From the NCBI RefSeq assembly GCF_051603425.1, contig NZ_CP194411.1:1922001-1986000 (forward strand): DNA of 64,000 nucleotides. The letters are read 5' to 3'. The DNA comes from Selenomonas sputigena_A. GTDB lineage: Bacteria > Bacillota > Negativicutes > Selenomonadales > Selenomonadaceae. A model generated the notes under the pieces. It was not told the origin of the DNA. It was given only the letters and a program-made list of their open reading frames with translations, and did no database searches. This document shows, one piece after another, positions 1-9,568 of this stretch; positions within the stretch are counted from its first letter, which is position 1, and each line of letters begins with the position of its first letter. A program made the translations under genes and the position numbers.

Positions 1-1
1 T

Positions 2-442
2 TTCACAGTCAGCAACCTTACGAGCATCATGGAGACAATGAACCAGACGACGACGATGCTCACGTTGTTTCTCAGCAGCATTGCAGGCATATCGCTTCTC
101 GTCGGCGGCATCGGAATCATGAACATCATGATGGTTTCCGTCACGGAACGGACGCGTGAGATCGGCATAAGAAAGGCGTTGGGTGCGACATTCAGCAATA
201 TCATGCTGCAGTTCTTGATTGAATCTGTCGTCATGGGCGTTGTCGGAGGCCTCATAGGCATCGCGATCGGTTGTGCGATTTCCATCGCGATTGCACAGAT
301 CGGGGATTTCAAGACTGTCATTACGGCGGCGCCGATCCTTCTGTCGTTTTCTTTCGCCGTCGGCGTGGGGCTTTTCTTCGGCATTTATCCTGCGAGGAAA
401 GCTGCCAAACTCGACCCGATTGACGCGCTGCGGTATGAGTGA
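2..442 (+). CDS. ABC transporter permease, MacB/FtsX type (5' truncated)
   Basis: The reading frame is already open at base 2, so the N-terminus lies outside the window; 146 residues remain. This is the C-terminal FtsX-like permease part of a MacB-type exporter subunit, an inner-membrane protein. Visible marks are the family motif GGIGIMNIMMVSVTERTREIG followed by IRKALGA, two later hydrophobic spans, and the typical ending FGIYPARKAAKLDPIDALRYE. Such permeases work with an ATPase and a periplasmic adaptor to export peptides, lipids or antibiotics; the substrate cannot be told from this fragment. A strong terminator follows about 50 bases downstream, so it ends its operon. The first internal ATG at 29 is not the true start. 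Confidence 0.9.
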   Translation, partial: FTVSNLTSIMETMNQTTTMLTLFLSSIAGISLLVGGIGIMNIMMVSVTERTREIGIRKALGATFSNIMLQFLIESVVMGVVGGLIGIAIGCAISIAIAQIGDFKTVITAAPILLSFSFAVGVGLFFGIYPARKAAKLDPIDALRYE

Positions 443-493
443 ACGCAAAGCGTCGGTTGTCGGGGTGAGAGAATGGATGAATATGTAGGTTTT

Positions 494-518
494 GAGGGGC
501 GGAAGCCCCTCTTTTTTT
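494..518 (+). terminator. Rho-independent terminator after the ABC permease
   Basis: Perfect 7-bp stem GAGGGGC/GCCCCTC with a GGAA loop, followed by seven T. It closes the ABC transporter operon. Confidence 0.9.
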
Positions 519-544
519 GAATTTTATATGAAACTTGAACTATG

Positions 545-553
545 TGGTATAAT
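545..553 (+). promoter_or_regulatory. Extended -10 promoter of the OPT transporter
   Basis: TGG followed by TATAAT (548-553) forms a TGn extended -10. No good -35 lies 17 bp upstream (TTGAAC at 535 is too close). Transcription should begin near 560, which rules out the GTG at 565 as the start of the following gene and favours ATG 616. Confidence 0.55.
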
Positions 554-615
554 AACAATGGATTGTGTCCGAATACTTAGAAGGAGTGAGTTGTTATGGG
601 GAGAGATTTCGTATC

Positions 616-2647
616 ATGAAAAATGAACACAACGAATTTATGCAGCATGAGCTGCGCCTGCCGGAGCTTACTGTCCGCGGCATGCTTCTGGGGGCTGTGC
701 TGACGGTGATCTTCACGGCGTCCAATGTGTATCTGGGGCTCAAGGTCGGCCTGACGTTTTCCTCGGCTATTCCGGCAGCGGTCATTTCCATGGCGGTGCT
801 CAAGATGGCGAAGGATGCGAATATCCTGGAAAACAATATGGTGCAGACGCAGGCCTCGGCGGCCGGTACGTTGTCCGCCATCATCTTCATCATCCCGGGT
901 ATGCTTATGATTGGCTACTGGAACGGTTTCGAGTTTTCCCAGACGCTTCTGGTCGCTGCCTGCGGCGGCTGCCTGGGCGTTCTTTTCACGATTCCTTTGC
1001 GCCGCGCCATGGTCGTGCACAGTGACCTCGCCTATCCCGAGGGTGTGGCAGCGGCGGAAATCCTCAAGGTCAACAGCCATGCCGAGGATGGCAAGGGCGA
1101 GGGAACCGGCCTCAAGGAAATCCTTTCGGGCAGCTTTGTCGCAGGGATCATCGCTCTTTGCACGAGCGGTTTTCAGGTGCTGTCGAGCGCACTTTCTGTC
1201 TGGTTTCCTGTCGGACGAGGCATGACGCAGTTTCCCATCGGGTATTCTTCTGCACTTGTCGGAGCGGGATATCTTATCGGCATAGCGAGCGGTCTTTCCA
1301 TGCTCGTCGGCATCTTGATTGCCTGGGCCGGCTTCGTGCCCTTTTATACGATGACGGGGACGCCGCCGGAAGGCATGGCCATGCAGAAATTTGCCGCAGC
1401 CGTTTATCAGGAACGCGTTCGTCTCATCGGTGCAGGCGCCATGGGCGTCGCTGCTATTTGGACGCTGCTCACCTTGGTGCGTCCCGTCATCGACGGCATG
1501 AAGGAGTCCTTGTCCAGTATGCGTATGCCGGAAGCCGTGAAGGACAGGCACCGTATGGATATCGACATGTCGGCGAAGAGCATCGGTCTGGTTTTTCTCG
1601 TTACAGTCATCGGGCTTCTGGCCGTTTTTTATGCTTTCGTGAGCCCTGAGGGGCTGCCGGCGGGCCAGACCATGGTTTTTGTGCTTGTCGGCGTCGGCGT
1701 TGCCGTGTTCATGGGCTTCTTTGTCGCAGCGGCTTGTGCCTATATGGCAGGGCTTGTCGGCACATCTTCGAGTCCGATTTCCGGGATCGGCATTCTCGGC
1801 ATCATCGTCGCGTCGCTCGTCATGTACGCGCTTTGCTCTTCTTTCGGGATTTTCGCTTTGCCGGGCGGTGAGAAATTCGCGACGGCGACGGCCATCTTCA
1901 CGACATCCATCATTCTCGCCATTGCCTGCATTTCGAATGACAACATGCAGGATCTCAAGACGGGATGGCTCGTCGGTGCAACGCCGTGGCGCCAGCAGGT
2001 GGCGCTCCTCCTCGGCTGCATCGTCGGCGCTCTCGTCATCGCACCGGTCTTGAACCTCCTCTATGAGGCCTATGGCTTTGTGGGAGCAATGCCGCGCGAA
2101 GGCATGGATCCTTCCCAAGCGCTTGCCGCACCGCAGGCAGTGCTCATGAAGACGATCGCAGAGGGAATTTTTTCTAATAATCTTGCCTGGGAATACATCT
2201 ACATTGGCTTGGGACTCGGCGTTGTCATCGTGCTCATCGACGTAGTGCTGCGGCGCAGGACGAGCCGCTTCTCCCTGCCCCCCCCTTGCCGTCGGGATGG
2301 GCATCTACCTGCCGCCGAGCATTCAGACGCCGCTTGTCATAGGCGCGGTTCTTGGCTACTTCCTCGACAAACGGCTTCATGCGAGCCGCAGCAAGGAGGA
2401 AGGCAAGGCGGCAAGACGGCGCGGCACACTTTTTGCTTCGGGGCTCATCGTCGGGGAATCCATCGTCGGCGTCGCTCTGGCCGGTCTTATTGCCATTTCC
2501 GTTTCGAGCGGCGGCAGTGAAAGCCCGCTTGCGCTCGTCGACAGCAGCTTTGCCGGAACAGCGGAGCAACTGGGCTTCGTCGTCTTCTGCGTCGTCGTCT
2601 TCCTGCTGGCGCGCGTGGTTCTGACCGATAGAAAGGATACGATCTAA
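616..2647 (+). pseudogene. OPT family oligopeptide/metal-chelate transporter, frameshifted in a C8 run
   Basis: Integral inner-membrane transporter of the OPT superfamily, with many hydrophobic spans. N-terminal hallmarks are the segments around TASNVYLGLKVGLTFSSAIP and YPEGVAAAEILK. Translation from ATG 616 runs correctly to about 2277. There a run of eight C (2278-2285) shifts the frame: upstream it reads into a basic, non-membrane tail ending at 2520, while the next frame continues with the expected VGMGIYLPPSIQTP and two more hydrophobic spans to 2647. Seven C would restore one reading frame of about 677 residues, the family length. So this is a sequencing slip, a true pseudogene or a switchable gene. 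The substrate (oligopeptide or siderophore-like) is unknown. It has its own promoter and no operon partner. Confidence 0.85.
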
Positions 2648-2762
2648 ACGTAAACGGAAAGGGACAGGAAAAAATCTTTTCTGTCTGTCTGCTGCTCCCT
2701 GTCGGGCAATTTGTGATATGGGGCTGCAAATAAGAAAAAATTTGTCTTTCGCTTATGTACCG

Positions 2763-2940
2763 CTCCCAAAAGTCAGACTTATGGAAGCGCTAATAAATCC
2801 AGCCGCTCATCTTCGTACATCCGCGCTCTTTTCCCGTCGCCGAGGATTTCTCGACGAGGGGAGAAAAGCGCAGATGCGCAAATCCGGGCGATTTCATTTT
2901 AGCAGCGCTTTCATATAAAATCCGGCTTTTGGGAGTTTTT
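2763..2940. repeat. Degenerate dispersed palindromic repeat (copy F)
   Basis: Diverged member of the repeat family seen at 20460 and 54235. The ends are inverted, GGAAGCGCTAATAAA (2783-2797) against TTTTAGCAGCGCTTTC (2897-2912), with the family's GAGGATTT-CTCGACGAGG core between. It sits inside an outer perfect 10-bp inverted repeat, CTCCCAAAAG (2763-2772) and CTTTTGGGAG (2926-2935), followed by five T, so the whole may act as the terminator of the OPT gene. It fills the 346-base gap after that gene; I see no other gene there. Confidence 0.65.
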
Positions 2941-2962
2941 AATTTCCCTTCTGCCCTGCGTG

Positions 2963-2971
2963 TGCTATAAT
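2963..2971 (+). promoter_or_regulatory. Extended -10 promoter of the small 3018 gene
   Basis: TGC then TATAAT at 2966-2971; no clear -35. It lies about 47 bases before a start codon with a strong Shine-Dalgarno sequence. Confidence 0.5.
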
Positions 2972-3017
2972 AAGAATAGAAAGAGTATTCAAAATGATCG
3001 GGAAGGAGGTTTTCCAG

Positions 3018-3320
3018 ATGGAGGTTCAGGTTGATCGTCTGCATCGCATAAGGCCTCTTCCGCCTGTTTCGATTTTTGAGGATTCGGCGAAGCGCGCGGC
3101 GCAGAAGGACGTACGGGAGGAAAGAAAACCGCTCAGGGGCACGGAGTCTGCACCTTACAGCGTGGAGATTTCTGCTGCGGGCAGGAGCGCGGCGAATGCC
3201 GCTGCAGATGGTGCAAATCCGACGGAGGGCAGGATGGAGGCGCTGAGAGCCGCCATGCGGGAAAACCAGCCGTATATGCTCTACTCTGCAGGAGATGCAA
3301 GGCAAGGCTTCTCGCTTTGA
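3018..3320 (+). CDS. Small hypothetical protein (100 aa)
   Basis: I do not recognise this protein. ATG 3018 is chosen because an AAGGAGG lies 8 bases before it and an extended -10 promoter stands upstream. The product is hydrophilic, with no signal peptide or membrane span. It begins with a basic/proline segment (VDRLHRIRPLPPVS), has a charged middle, and ends in an alanine-rich probable helix leading to ENQPYMLYSAGD. It is monocistronic: its own promoter in front, a bidirectional terminator after, and a convergent aminotransferase gene beyond. The good ribosome-binding site and codon use make it likely real, but no function can be offered. Confidence 0.6.
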   Translation: MEVQVDRLHRIRPLPPVSIFEDSAKRAAQKDVREERKPLRGTESAPYSVEISAAGRSAANAAADGANPTEGRMEALRAAMRENQPYMLYSAGDARQGFSL

Positions 3321-3374
3321 GATGGGAAACACAGGGATTCTGAAGCCTTGCAGCAAGACAGAAAATACAAAAAG

Positions 3375-3420
3375 AAATCGCCGTGCGGAAACCCATCTTC
3401 CGTGCGGCGATTCCTTTTTG
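3375..3420. terminator. Bidirectional terminator between convergent genes
   Basis: A hairpin of about 15 bp with two G-U pairs (AATCGCCG...GGAA with TTCC...CGGCGATT, 3376-3413) is flanked by a T run on the + strand (414-419) and by an A run upstream that is a T run on the - strand. It serves both the small + gene and the - aminotransferase. Confidence 0.8.
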
Positions 3421-3429
3421 TGCCTTGCT

Positions 3430-4605
3430 TTATTTCCGATGATTTTTGAGGAAGTTTCCTATGCGTGCCAGGGCTTCTGATATCTTATCGATGGAAGTTG
3501 CATAGGAACAGCGGATATGGCCGCGCCCGCTTTCGCCGAAGGCACTGCCCGGCACGAGAGCTACATGTTCCTTGAGGAGGAGGTTTTCGGCGAATTCCTC
3601 GTCCGAATAGCCCGAGGACTCGATGTTCGGGAAGATGTAGAAGGCGCCTTTGGGCTCGAAGCTCGGCAGGCCGAGCTTCAGGAAGCCGTCGTAGATCAGA
3701 CGGCGGCGACGGTCGTATTCGGCAACCATTTTCTGCATGTACTTTCTGCCGTGGCGCAGCGCTTCGACGGCGGCAATTTGCGCCGTGATGGGGGCGCAGA
3801 GCATGGTGTACTGGTGGATCTTCGTCATGGCGGCGATGAAGTCAGGGTTGCCGAGCGCGTAACCGATGCGCCAGCCCGTCATGGCGTAGGCCTTGGAAAA
3901 ACCGTTGAGGAGAATGGTGCGCTCCTTCATGCCGGGCAGGGAGGAGAAAGCGGTGTGGGAAAGGCCGCCATAGGTCAAATCCCCGTAAATTTCATCCGAA
4001 ATGACGATGAGATCGTGCTTCTCGGCGAAAGCGGCAATTTTTACGAGATCTTCTTTCGTCATCACAGCGCCTGTCGGATTGTTCGGGTAGCCGATGAGAA
4101 GCGCCTTCGTGCGCGCGGTGATGTGGGGCTCGAGCTCCTCGGGCGTGATGCGGAAATCGTTTTCGAGCTTCGCCGCAACGGGTACGGCTTTGCCGCCTGC
4201 GAATGTGACGCAGGCCTGGTAGGAAACATAGCAGGGCTCGGGGATCAGCACTTCATCACCGGGAGAGAGAATGGCGCGCATGGCGATATCGAGGGCTTCG
4301 CTGACGCCTACCGTGATGAGCACATCCTTTGCGGGATCATAGGAAACACCGTAATCCCTTTGGTAGTGTGCGGCAATTTCCTCGCGCAGCTCCAGCATGC
4401 CGCGGTTTGCCGTGTAGGAGGTGTAGCCTTGTTCCAGGCCGTGGACGCAGCTTTCGCGGATGGACCAAGGGGTGATGAAATCGGGTTCTCCGACGCCGAG
4501 GGAGACGACGTCTTCCATTTCGGCGGCGATATCGAAGTATTTGCGTATGCCTGAAGGCGGTACTGCATGAACCGCGGGTGAAACGCGTTCTTTCCAGTTT
4601 GTCAT
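3430..4605 (-). CDS. Pyridoxal-phosphate aminotransferase, class I/II
   Basis: A fold-type I PLP aminotransferase of 391 residues, the AspC/PatA-like group that acts on aspartate, aromatic or branched-chain amino acids in the cytoplasm. Visible landmarks are the NNPTG turn (175-179), the SDEIYG motif with the cofactor aspartate at 204, and the Schiff-base lysine at 238 in GFSKAYAMTGWR. The C-terminal region contains SAFGESGRGHIR, with the substrate-carboxylate arginine. The ATG overlaps the stop of the Lrp-like regulator (ATGA), so the two are translationally coupled and the regulator may control this enzyme in response to an amino acid. Exact substrate cannot be read from sequence. Confidence 0.92.
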   Translation of the reverse strand: MTNWKERVSPAVHAVPPSGIRKYFDIAAEMEDVVSLGVGEPDFITPWSIRESCVHGLEQGYTSYTANRGMLELREEIAAHYQRDYGVSYDPAKDVLITVGVSEALDIAMRAILSPGDEVLIPEPCYVSYQACVTFAGGKAVPVAAKLENDFRITPEELEPHITARTKALLIGYPNNPTGAVMTKEDLVKIAAFAEKHDLIVISDEIYGDLTYGGLSHTAFSSLPGMKERTILLNGFSKAYAMTGWRIGYALGNPDFIAAMTKIHQYTMLCAPITAQIAAVEALRHGRKYMQKMVAEYDRRRRLIYDGFLKLGLPSFEPKGAFYIFPNIESSGYSDEEFAENLLLKEHVALVPGSAFGESGRGHIRCSYATSIDKISEALARIGNFLKNHRK

Positions 4606-5081
4606 GGCGACACCACCAGCCTGCGGTCCTTTTCCTTGTCGTCGATGATCGTGCCGTCCTTCTTGTAGGCTTTGAGCATGAAGTGGCTTCTCGTCTGCGT
4701 GACGCCGTCGATGGTGGAGAGGCGTGTGGCGACAAAGTTCGCTACGTCCTGCAGGGACTTGCCCTCGATGATGACCATGAGGTCGAAGCTGCCGCTCATG
4801 AGGTAGACCGTGCGGACCTCCTCGAAGCGGTAGATGCGTTCGGCAATGGCGTCGAAGCCGACTTCGCGCTCGGGGGTCAGGTTGACCTCGATGATGGCTG
4901 TGACGGTGTCGTCGCCGAACTTCTGCCAGTTGATCAAGGTGTTGTAGCTCAGGATGATCTTGTCCTGCTCCAGCCCCTTGATTTCTTTTTCGACTTCGTA
5001 CTCGCTTTTTTTGAGGACGGCGGCGATTTCGCCGACAGGCCGTCTCGCATCGTGCTCCAGGAGCTCCAAAAGTTCACGCAT
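4602..5081 (-). CDS. Lrp/AsnC family transcriptional regulator
   Basis: A feast/famine regulator of 159 residues from ATG 5081; a TTG at 5114 is in frame but has no ribosome-binding site and lies almost on the predicted transcription start. The N-terminal helix-turn-helix covers about residues 1-50 (LLELLEHDARRPVGEIAAVL...). The rest is the RAM ligand-binding and oligomerisation domain with the glycine-rich MSGSFDLMVIIEG turn. It is the first gene of a two-gene operon with an aminotransferase and is divergent from the YhcH gene, sharing a 160-base control region. Autoregulation and amino-acid sensing are typical of the family. Confidence 0.9.
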   Translation of the reverse strand: MRELLELLEHDARRPVGEIAAVLKKSEYEVEKEIKGLEQDKIILSYNTLINWQKFGDDTVTAIIEVNLTPEREVGFDAIAERIYRFEEVRTVYLMSGSFDLMVIIEGKSLQDVANFVATRLSTIDGVTQTRSHFMLKAYKKDGTIIDDKEKDRRLVVSP

Positions 5082-5128
5082 TGCTGTTTTTCCCTTCTTT
5101 TCCAATTCCAACAAATTGTCCGGACCTT

Positions 5129-5164
5129 AGTATACTTGCCGTTCATTGAATTTCATCATATAAT
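5129..5164. promoter_or_regulatory. Overlapping divergent promoters (yhcH-like + strand, lrp-like - strand)
   Basis: On the + strand, TTGCCG (5136-5141), a 17-bp spacer and TATAAT (5159-5164) form a good sigma-70 promoter for the YhcH-like gene. On the - strand a TATACT -10 (5129-5134) can serve the Lrp-like gene, with only a weak -35. The two overlap, so a regulator bound here could control both directions. Confidence 0.6.
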
Positions 5165-5241
5165 GTAATGGATATATAGAGATAATAGCATAGAATAAAT
5201 AGGGAAAGCAATCGCTTTTTCGGGCGAAGGGAGATTGGCTT

Positions 5242-5724
5242 ATGATGACGGGCATCATCGGTTTATCAAAGGACGAGCAGCAAGGCTACTCGTCGGCGCT
5301 GACGAAGGCTCTGGCGTTTTTGCGCACACAGGACTTTAGAAATATGCCGGAGGGGAAGCATCCGATCGAGGGGGAACGGATTTTTGCCCTGCTTTCGCGT
5401 TATACGACGCGTCCGCAGGCGGAATGCAGCCCGGAGGCGCATCGCAGGTTTGTGGACATACAATATGTTGTCGAGGGAGAGGAGTTCCTTGGTTGGTGCC
5501 CGATGAGTCCCGATCTCCTGGAAGCGGCTCCCTACGATGAAGAGGCGGATGTTATCTTTTACCGCGCCTTGATTCCGGAGAGCAGCATTCTTCTGAAAGC
5601 CGGAAGTTATGCCGTCCTTTACCCGGAGGATGTTCATCGCCCCGGGGTTTCCGTGCTGGATGAATATCCGGCGGAGGTGACGAAGGTCGTCGTGAAGATC
5701 GATCTCGAGTTGATGAAACAGTAG
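5242..5724 (+). CDS. YhcH/YjgK/YiaL family protein (DUF386, EbgC-like)
   Basis: A 160-residue cupin-fold protein of the YhcH/YjgK/YiaL family, relatives of which include the beta subunit EbgC and proteins tied to sialic-acid or sugar-acid metabolism. The family signature is clear: EGERIFALLSRYTTRP, then EAHRRFVDIQYVVEGEE, and the metal-site region LYPEDVHRPG with a histidine. Its start has a GGGAGA sequence upstream. It is followed only 37 bases later by purL and could be cotranscribed with it, though no functional link is known. Its substrate is unknown. Confidence 0.9.
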   Translation: MMTGIIGLSKDEQQGYSSALTKALAFLRTQDFRNMPEGKHPIEGERIFALLSRYTTRPQAECSPEAHRRFVDIQYVVEGEEFLGWCPMSPDLLEAAPYDEEADVIFYRALIPESSILLKAGSYAVLYPEDVHRPGVSVLDEYPAEVTKVVVKIDLELMKQ

Positions 5725-5761
5725 GGAAGACGGCAGCAAGCAGAGAGGATGAGCTATTGGT

Positions 5762-8700
5762 ATGAGTGTAAGAAGATTATTTGTGGAAAAAAGACAGGGA
5801 TATTTTGATATTCCTGCCCAGCAGCTTTGCGCCGATCTTGTAGAGACGTTTCGTCTGGCGACGGAGCTCAAGGCGGTGCGCATCTTCATTCGCTACGACA
5901 TCGAGGGCCTTTCGGATGAGGAGTACAAGGCGACGCGCGATATCGTATTCGCTGAGCCTCCGGTCGATACGGTCTACGAGGAGCGTTTGCCGGAATTTCC
6001 CGACTCGAAGCTCTTTGCCGTTGAATATTTGCCCGGCCAGTATGACCAGCGGGCGGATTCTGCAGCACAGTGTGTCCAGCTTGTGACGCAGAAGGAGCGG
6101 CCGAAGATTCGCACGGCGCTCGTCTATGTGCTTGTCGGTACGATTTCACCGGCGCTGCTGGCCAAGGTCAAGGAGTATTGCATCAATAAGGTCGAGAGCC
6201 GCGAGGCTTCGATGACGAAGCCGACGACACTTGAAGAAAAGATCGCGGAGCCGGCCGATGTCGAGGTCATCCAGGGTTTCCGCCTCATGGACGAGGCGGC
6301 CGTGCAGCGCTTTATGACGGAGCGGGGCTTTGCCATGAGCTTTGAGGACATGCGCTTCTGCCAGAAGTATTTCGTGACGGCGGAGCGCCGCGATCCGACG
6401 ATTACGGAGCTTCGCGTCATCGATACGTATTGGTCCGACCACTGCCGCCACACGACGTTCACGACGGTTGTGGACAAGGTGGATTTCAGCAACGGCAAGT
6501 ACGTGCCGATGCTGGCGCAGGCCGTGAAGCTCTATATGCTCGACCGCGAGAAGGTCTATGGGGACAAGAAGCCCGATGTGTCTCTGATGGATCTCGCCTG
6601 CATCGGCATGAAGTCGCTGCGCCAGCAGGGGCTTCTCGAGGATCTCGATGTTTCGGATGAAATCAATGCGTGCAGCATTGTGGTCAATGCGGAGGTTGAT
6701 GGCAAGGAAGAAAAATGGCTCGTGATGTTCAAAAACGAGACGCACAACCATCCGACGGAAATAGAGCCCTTCGGCGGTGCGGCGACGTGCCTCGGCGGCG
6801 CGATCCGCGACCCGCTTTCGGGACGGTCCTACGTCTACCAGGCAATGCGTGTGACGGGCTCCGGCGATCCGCGCACGAAGATCGAGGCAACCCTGCAGGG
6901 CAAACTGCCGCAGAAGAAAATCACGCAGGGAGCCGCCGCAGGCTTCAGCTCCTATGGAAACCAGATCGGCCTTGCAACGGGCGAGGTGCATGAAGTCTAC
7001 CACGAGGGATATGTGGCGAAGCGGCTGGAGATCGGCGCTGTCGTCGGGGCTGTGCCGCAGGCGGATGTCGTGCGGCAGGCGCCGGAGCCGGGCGATGTCG
7101 TCGTGCTCGTAGGCGGACGCACGGGGCGTGACGGCTGCGGCGGTGCGACGGGATCGTCGAAGGTGCATACGGAGGAATCGCTGAAGACGGCGGGCGCCGA
7201 GGTGCAGAAGGGAAATCCGCCGACAGAGCGCAAGATCCAGCGCCTTTTCCGCCACTCCGAGGTCAGCCGCTTCATCAAGCGCTGCAATGATTTCGGTGCG
7301 GGCGGCGTGGCTGTCGCCATCGGCGAGCTTGCCCCTGCCCTTGCCATCGATCTCGATGCGGTGAAAAAGAAGTATGAGGGGCTTGACGGCACGGAGCTTG
7401 CGATTTCCGAGTCGCAGGAGCGCATGGCCGTCGTCATGCGTCCGGAGGCGGTGCCGATCCTTCTCTCTTTTGCAGACAAGGAGAATGTGGAGGCTACGCC
7501 GGTCGCGACGGTGACGGATTCGGGGCGTCTGGAGATGACGTGGCGCGGCCAGAAGATCGTGAGCCTCGCACGTGTTTTCCTCGATACGAACGGCGTCAAG
7601 CAGCACGCGAAGGTTGTCTTGAAATCCCCCGCTGTGGAAGCGAATTATCTGCGCCGCCTGCCGCCCGCTGTCGAGAAGAATCAGCGTGATCTCACGGCGG
7701 CATGGCTCGCAAACCTTGCGGATCTCAATGTGGCAAGCCAGAAGGGGCTTGCCGAACGCTTCGATTCTACGGTCGGCGCGGGCACAGTTCTGATGCCTTT
7801 CGGCGGCAGCCGCCAGTTGACGCCGCAGCAGGGTATGGTTGCGAAGCTGCCAGTAAAGAAGGGCGAGACGGACACGGCCACGGCGATGACGTTCGGCTTC
7901 AACCCCTATATGGCGGAGTGGAGCCCGTTCCACGGCGCACTCTATGCGATTATCGAAGCCGTGACGAAGATGGTTGCGCTGGGCGGCGATGCCAAGACAA
8001 TTCGCCTCTCCCTGCAGGAATACTTTGAAAGCCTCGGCAAGGATCCCGAGAAATGGGGCAAGCCTTTCGCGGCTCTCTTGGGTGCGCTTTGGGCACAACA
8101 TGAGCTTCGCATTCCCGCCATCGGCGGCAAGGACTCCATGTCGGGCACGTTCGAGAAGCTTCATGTGCCGCCGACGGTCGTGGCCTTTGCTCTCAACACG
8201 ATGAAGGCGGGCGAGGCCATTTCCTCGGAGTTCAAGTATGCGAACAGCAAGGTTTACGCCATCGAAGCGCTTTACGATGCAAACGATTTGCCGCATTTCT
8301 CCAACCTGAACCGCAATTATGAGCGCGTTCATGCCCTGATGCAGAGCAGGCGCGTGTTCTCCGCTTCAAGCGTCGGCATGGGCGGCATTGCGGCGGCTCT
8401 GACGAAGATGTGCTTCGGCAACGATATCGGCTTCAAGTTTGCTCCGGGCGCCATCAAGTTCGAGGATCTCTTCCGCCCCGCTTACGGCACGATGCTCATC
8501 GAAATGAGCGAGGCCGTGAACGTGACGGAGGCTCTTTCCGGCGTCAAGTGGACGCTGCTCGGCCGTACGACAGCCGTGGCGAGCGTCGTTTGCAACGGCA
8601 TGGTGCAGACGCTTGACGAGCTCAGGGAGCCGTATGTCAACTCCTTGGAGGGCATATTCCCGACGACGACGAAGGTCAGCGCCAAGGCGCGTGTGACGGC

Positions 8701-9547
8701 GGCTCCGTTCCGCAGGGGCGTGCGCCAGCGCGCGAGCGACCACTACGCCAAGCCGCGCATCTTCATGCCGGTGTTCCCGGGCATCAACTGCGAGTATGAA
8801 ACGCAGCGTGCTTTCGAGAAGGCGGGCGGCGAAGTCGATACGCTCGTCATCCGCAACCTCACGCCGCAGTCGGTAGAGGAAACCGTGGGAGCCATCGCAT
8901 CCGGCATAAATCATGCGCAGATCCTGATGCTGCCCGGCGGCTTCTCGGGCGGCGATGAGCCGGACGGCTCGGGCAAGTTCATCGCGGCGACCTTGCGCAA
9001 TCCGCGCATTGCCGAAGCCATCATGGACCTTACGCAGAAGCGCGAGGGCCTGATCCTCGGTATCTGCAACGGCTTCCAGGCGCTCATCAAGCTCGGCCTT
9101 CTGCCCTATGGGAAGATCATGCCGCTTGACTGGGAAGCGCCGACGCTTACGCATAACACGATTGCCCGCCATGTTTCCTGCATGGTGCAGACGCGCATCA
9201 TGTCGAACCTCTCGCCGTGGTTCAACAATGTCTCGGTCGGCGATATTCATACGATTGCCGTATCGCATGGCGAAGGGCGCTTTGTTGCCGACAAGGAGGT
9301 CATTGCGAAGATGCGCATACGCGGCCAGATTGCGGCGCAGTATGTCGATGCTTCGGGCGAGCCGACGATGGAGCCGCCGTTCAACCCGAACGGCTCGGTG
9401 GAGGCCATCGAGGCCATCACAAGCCCCGGCGGACGCATCCTTGGCAAGATGGGGCATTCTGAGCGCATGGGCGACAATATATCGAAGAACGTGCCGGGCA
9501 ACAAAGATCAAGGCCTCTTCGACGCGGGGGTTCGGTTCTTCCGCTGA
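5762..9547 (+). CDS. purL: Phosphoribosylformylglycinamidine synthase (single-chain PurL)
   Basis: Catalyses ATP- and glutamine-dependent conversion of FGAR to FGAM, step 4 of purine synthesis, in the cytoplasm. At 1261 residues it is the fused form: N-terminal PurS-like region (about 1-150), linker, two AIR-synthase-related ATP-binding halves (with DTYWSDHCRHTTF, KNETHNHPTEIEPFGGAAT and GGKDSMSGTF), and a C-terminal glutamine amidotransferase. That last domain shows PGGFSGGDEPDGSG, the nucleophile Cys1102 in GICNGFQAL and a His1169 in SHGEGRF. The length and order fit the clostridial/Negativicutes type. It lies 29 kb from the other pur genes. A terminator follows. Confidence 0.96.
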   Translation: MSVRRLFVEKRQGYFDIPAQQLCADLVETFRLATELKAVRIFIRYDIEGLSDEEYKATRDIVFAEPPVDTVYEERLPEFPDSKLFAVEYLPGQYDQRADSAAQCVQLVTQKERPKIRTALVYVLVGTISPALLAKVKEYCINKVESREASMTKPTTLEEKIAEPADVEVIQGFRLMDEAAVQRFMTERGFAMSFEDMRFCQKYFVTAERRDPTITELRVIDTYWSDHCRHTTFTTVVDKVDFSNGKYVPMLAQAVKLYMLDREKVYGDKKPDVSLMDLACIGMKSLRQQGLLEDLDVSDEINACSIVVNAEVDGKEEKWLVMFKNETHNHPTEIEPFGGAATCLGGAIRDPLSGRSYVYQAMRVTGSGDPRTKIEATLQGKLPQKKITQGAAAGFSSYGNQIGLATGEVHEVYHEGYVAKRLEIGAVVGAVPQADVVRQAPEPGDVVVLVGGRTGRDGCGGATGSSKVHTEESLKTAGAEVQKGNPPTERKIQRLFRHSEVSRFIKRCNDFGAGGVAVAIGELAPALAIDLDAVKKKYEGLDGTELAISESQERMAVVMRPEAVPILLSFADKENVEATPVATVTDSGRLEMTWRGQKIVSLARVFLDTNGVKQHAKVVLKSPAVEANYLRRLPPAVEKNQRDLTAAWLANLADLNVASQKGLAERFDSTVGAGTVLMPFGGSRQLTPQQGMVAKLPVKKGETDTATAMTFGFNPYMAEWSPFHGALYAIIEAVTKMVALGGDAKTIRLSLQEYFESLGKDPEKWGKPFAALLGALWAQHELRIPAIGGKDSMSGTFEKLHVPPTVVAFALNTMKAGEAISSEFKYANSKVYAIEALYDANDLPHFSNLNRNYERVHALMQSRRVFSASSVGMGGIAAALTKMCFGNDIGFKFAPGAIKFEDLFRPAYGTMLIEMSEAVNVTEALSGVKWTLLGRTTAVASVVCNGMVQTLDELREPYVNSLEGIFPTTTKVSAKARVTAAPFRRGVRQRASDHYAKPRIFMPVFPGINCEYETQRAFEKAGGEVDTLVIRNLTPQSVEETVGAIASGINHAQILMLPGGFSGGDEPDGSGKFIAATLRNPRIAEAIMDLTQKREGLILGICNGFQALIKLGLLPYGKIMPLDWEAPTLTHNTIARHVSCMVQTRIMSNLSPWFNNVSVGDIHTIAVSHGEGRFVADKEVIAKMRIRGQIAAQYVDASGEPTMEPPFNPNGSVEAIEAITSPGGRILGKMGHSERMGDNISKNVPGNKDQGLFDAGVRFFR

Positions 9548-9568
9548 ACGGCGCAAGAAATACGAATC

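Noticed and set aside
616..2520. C-terminal tail of the OPT protein in the upstream frame (after 2285) as genuine
   Set aside because: The tail is Arg/His-rich and non-membrane, while the next frame continues the conserved membrane protein.
6146..9556. Very long - strand open frames opposite purL
   Set aside because: Their composition (Arg/His/Leu-rich) is what GC-rich codons produce in antisense; no ribosome sites, and purL is beyond doubt.
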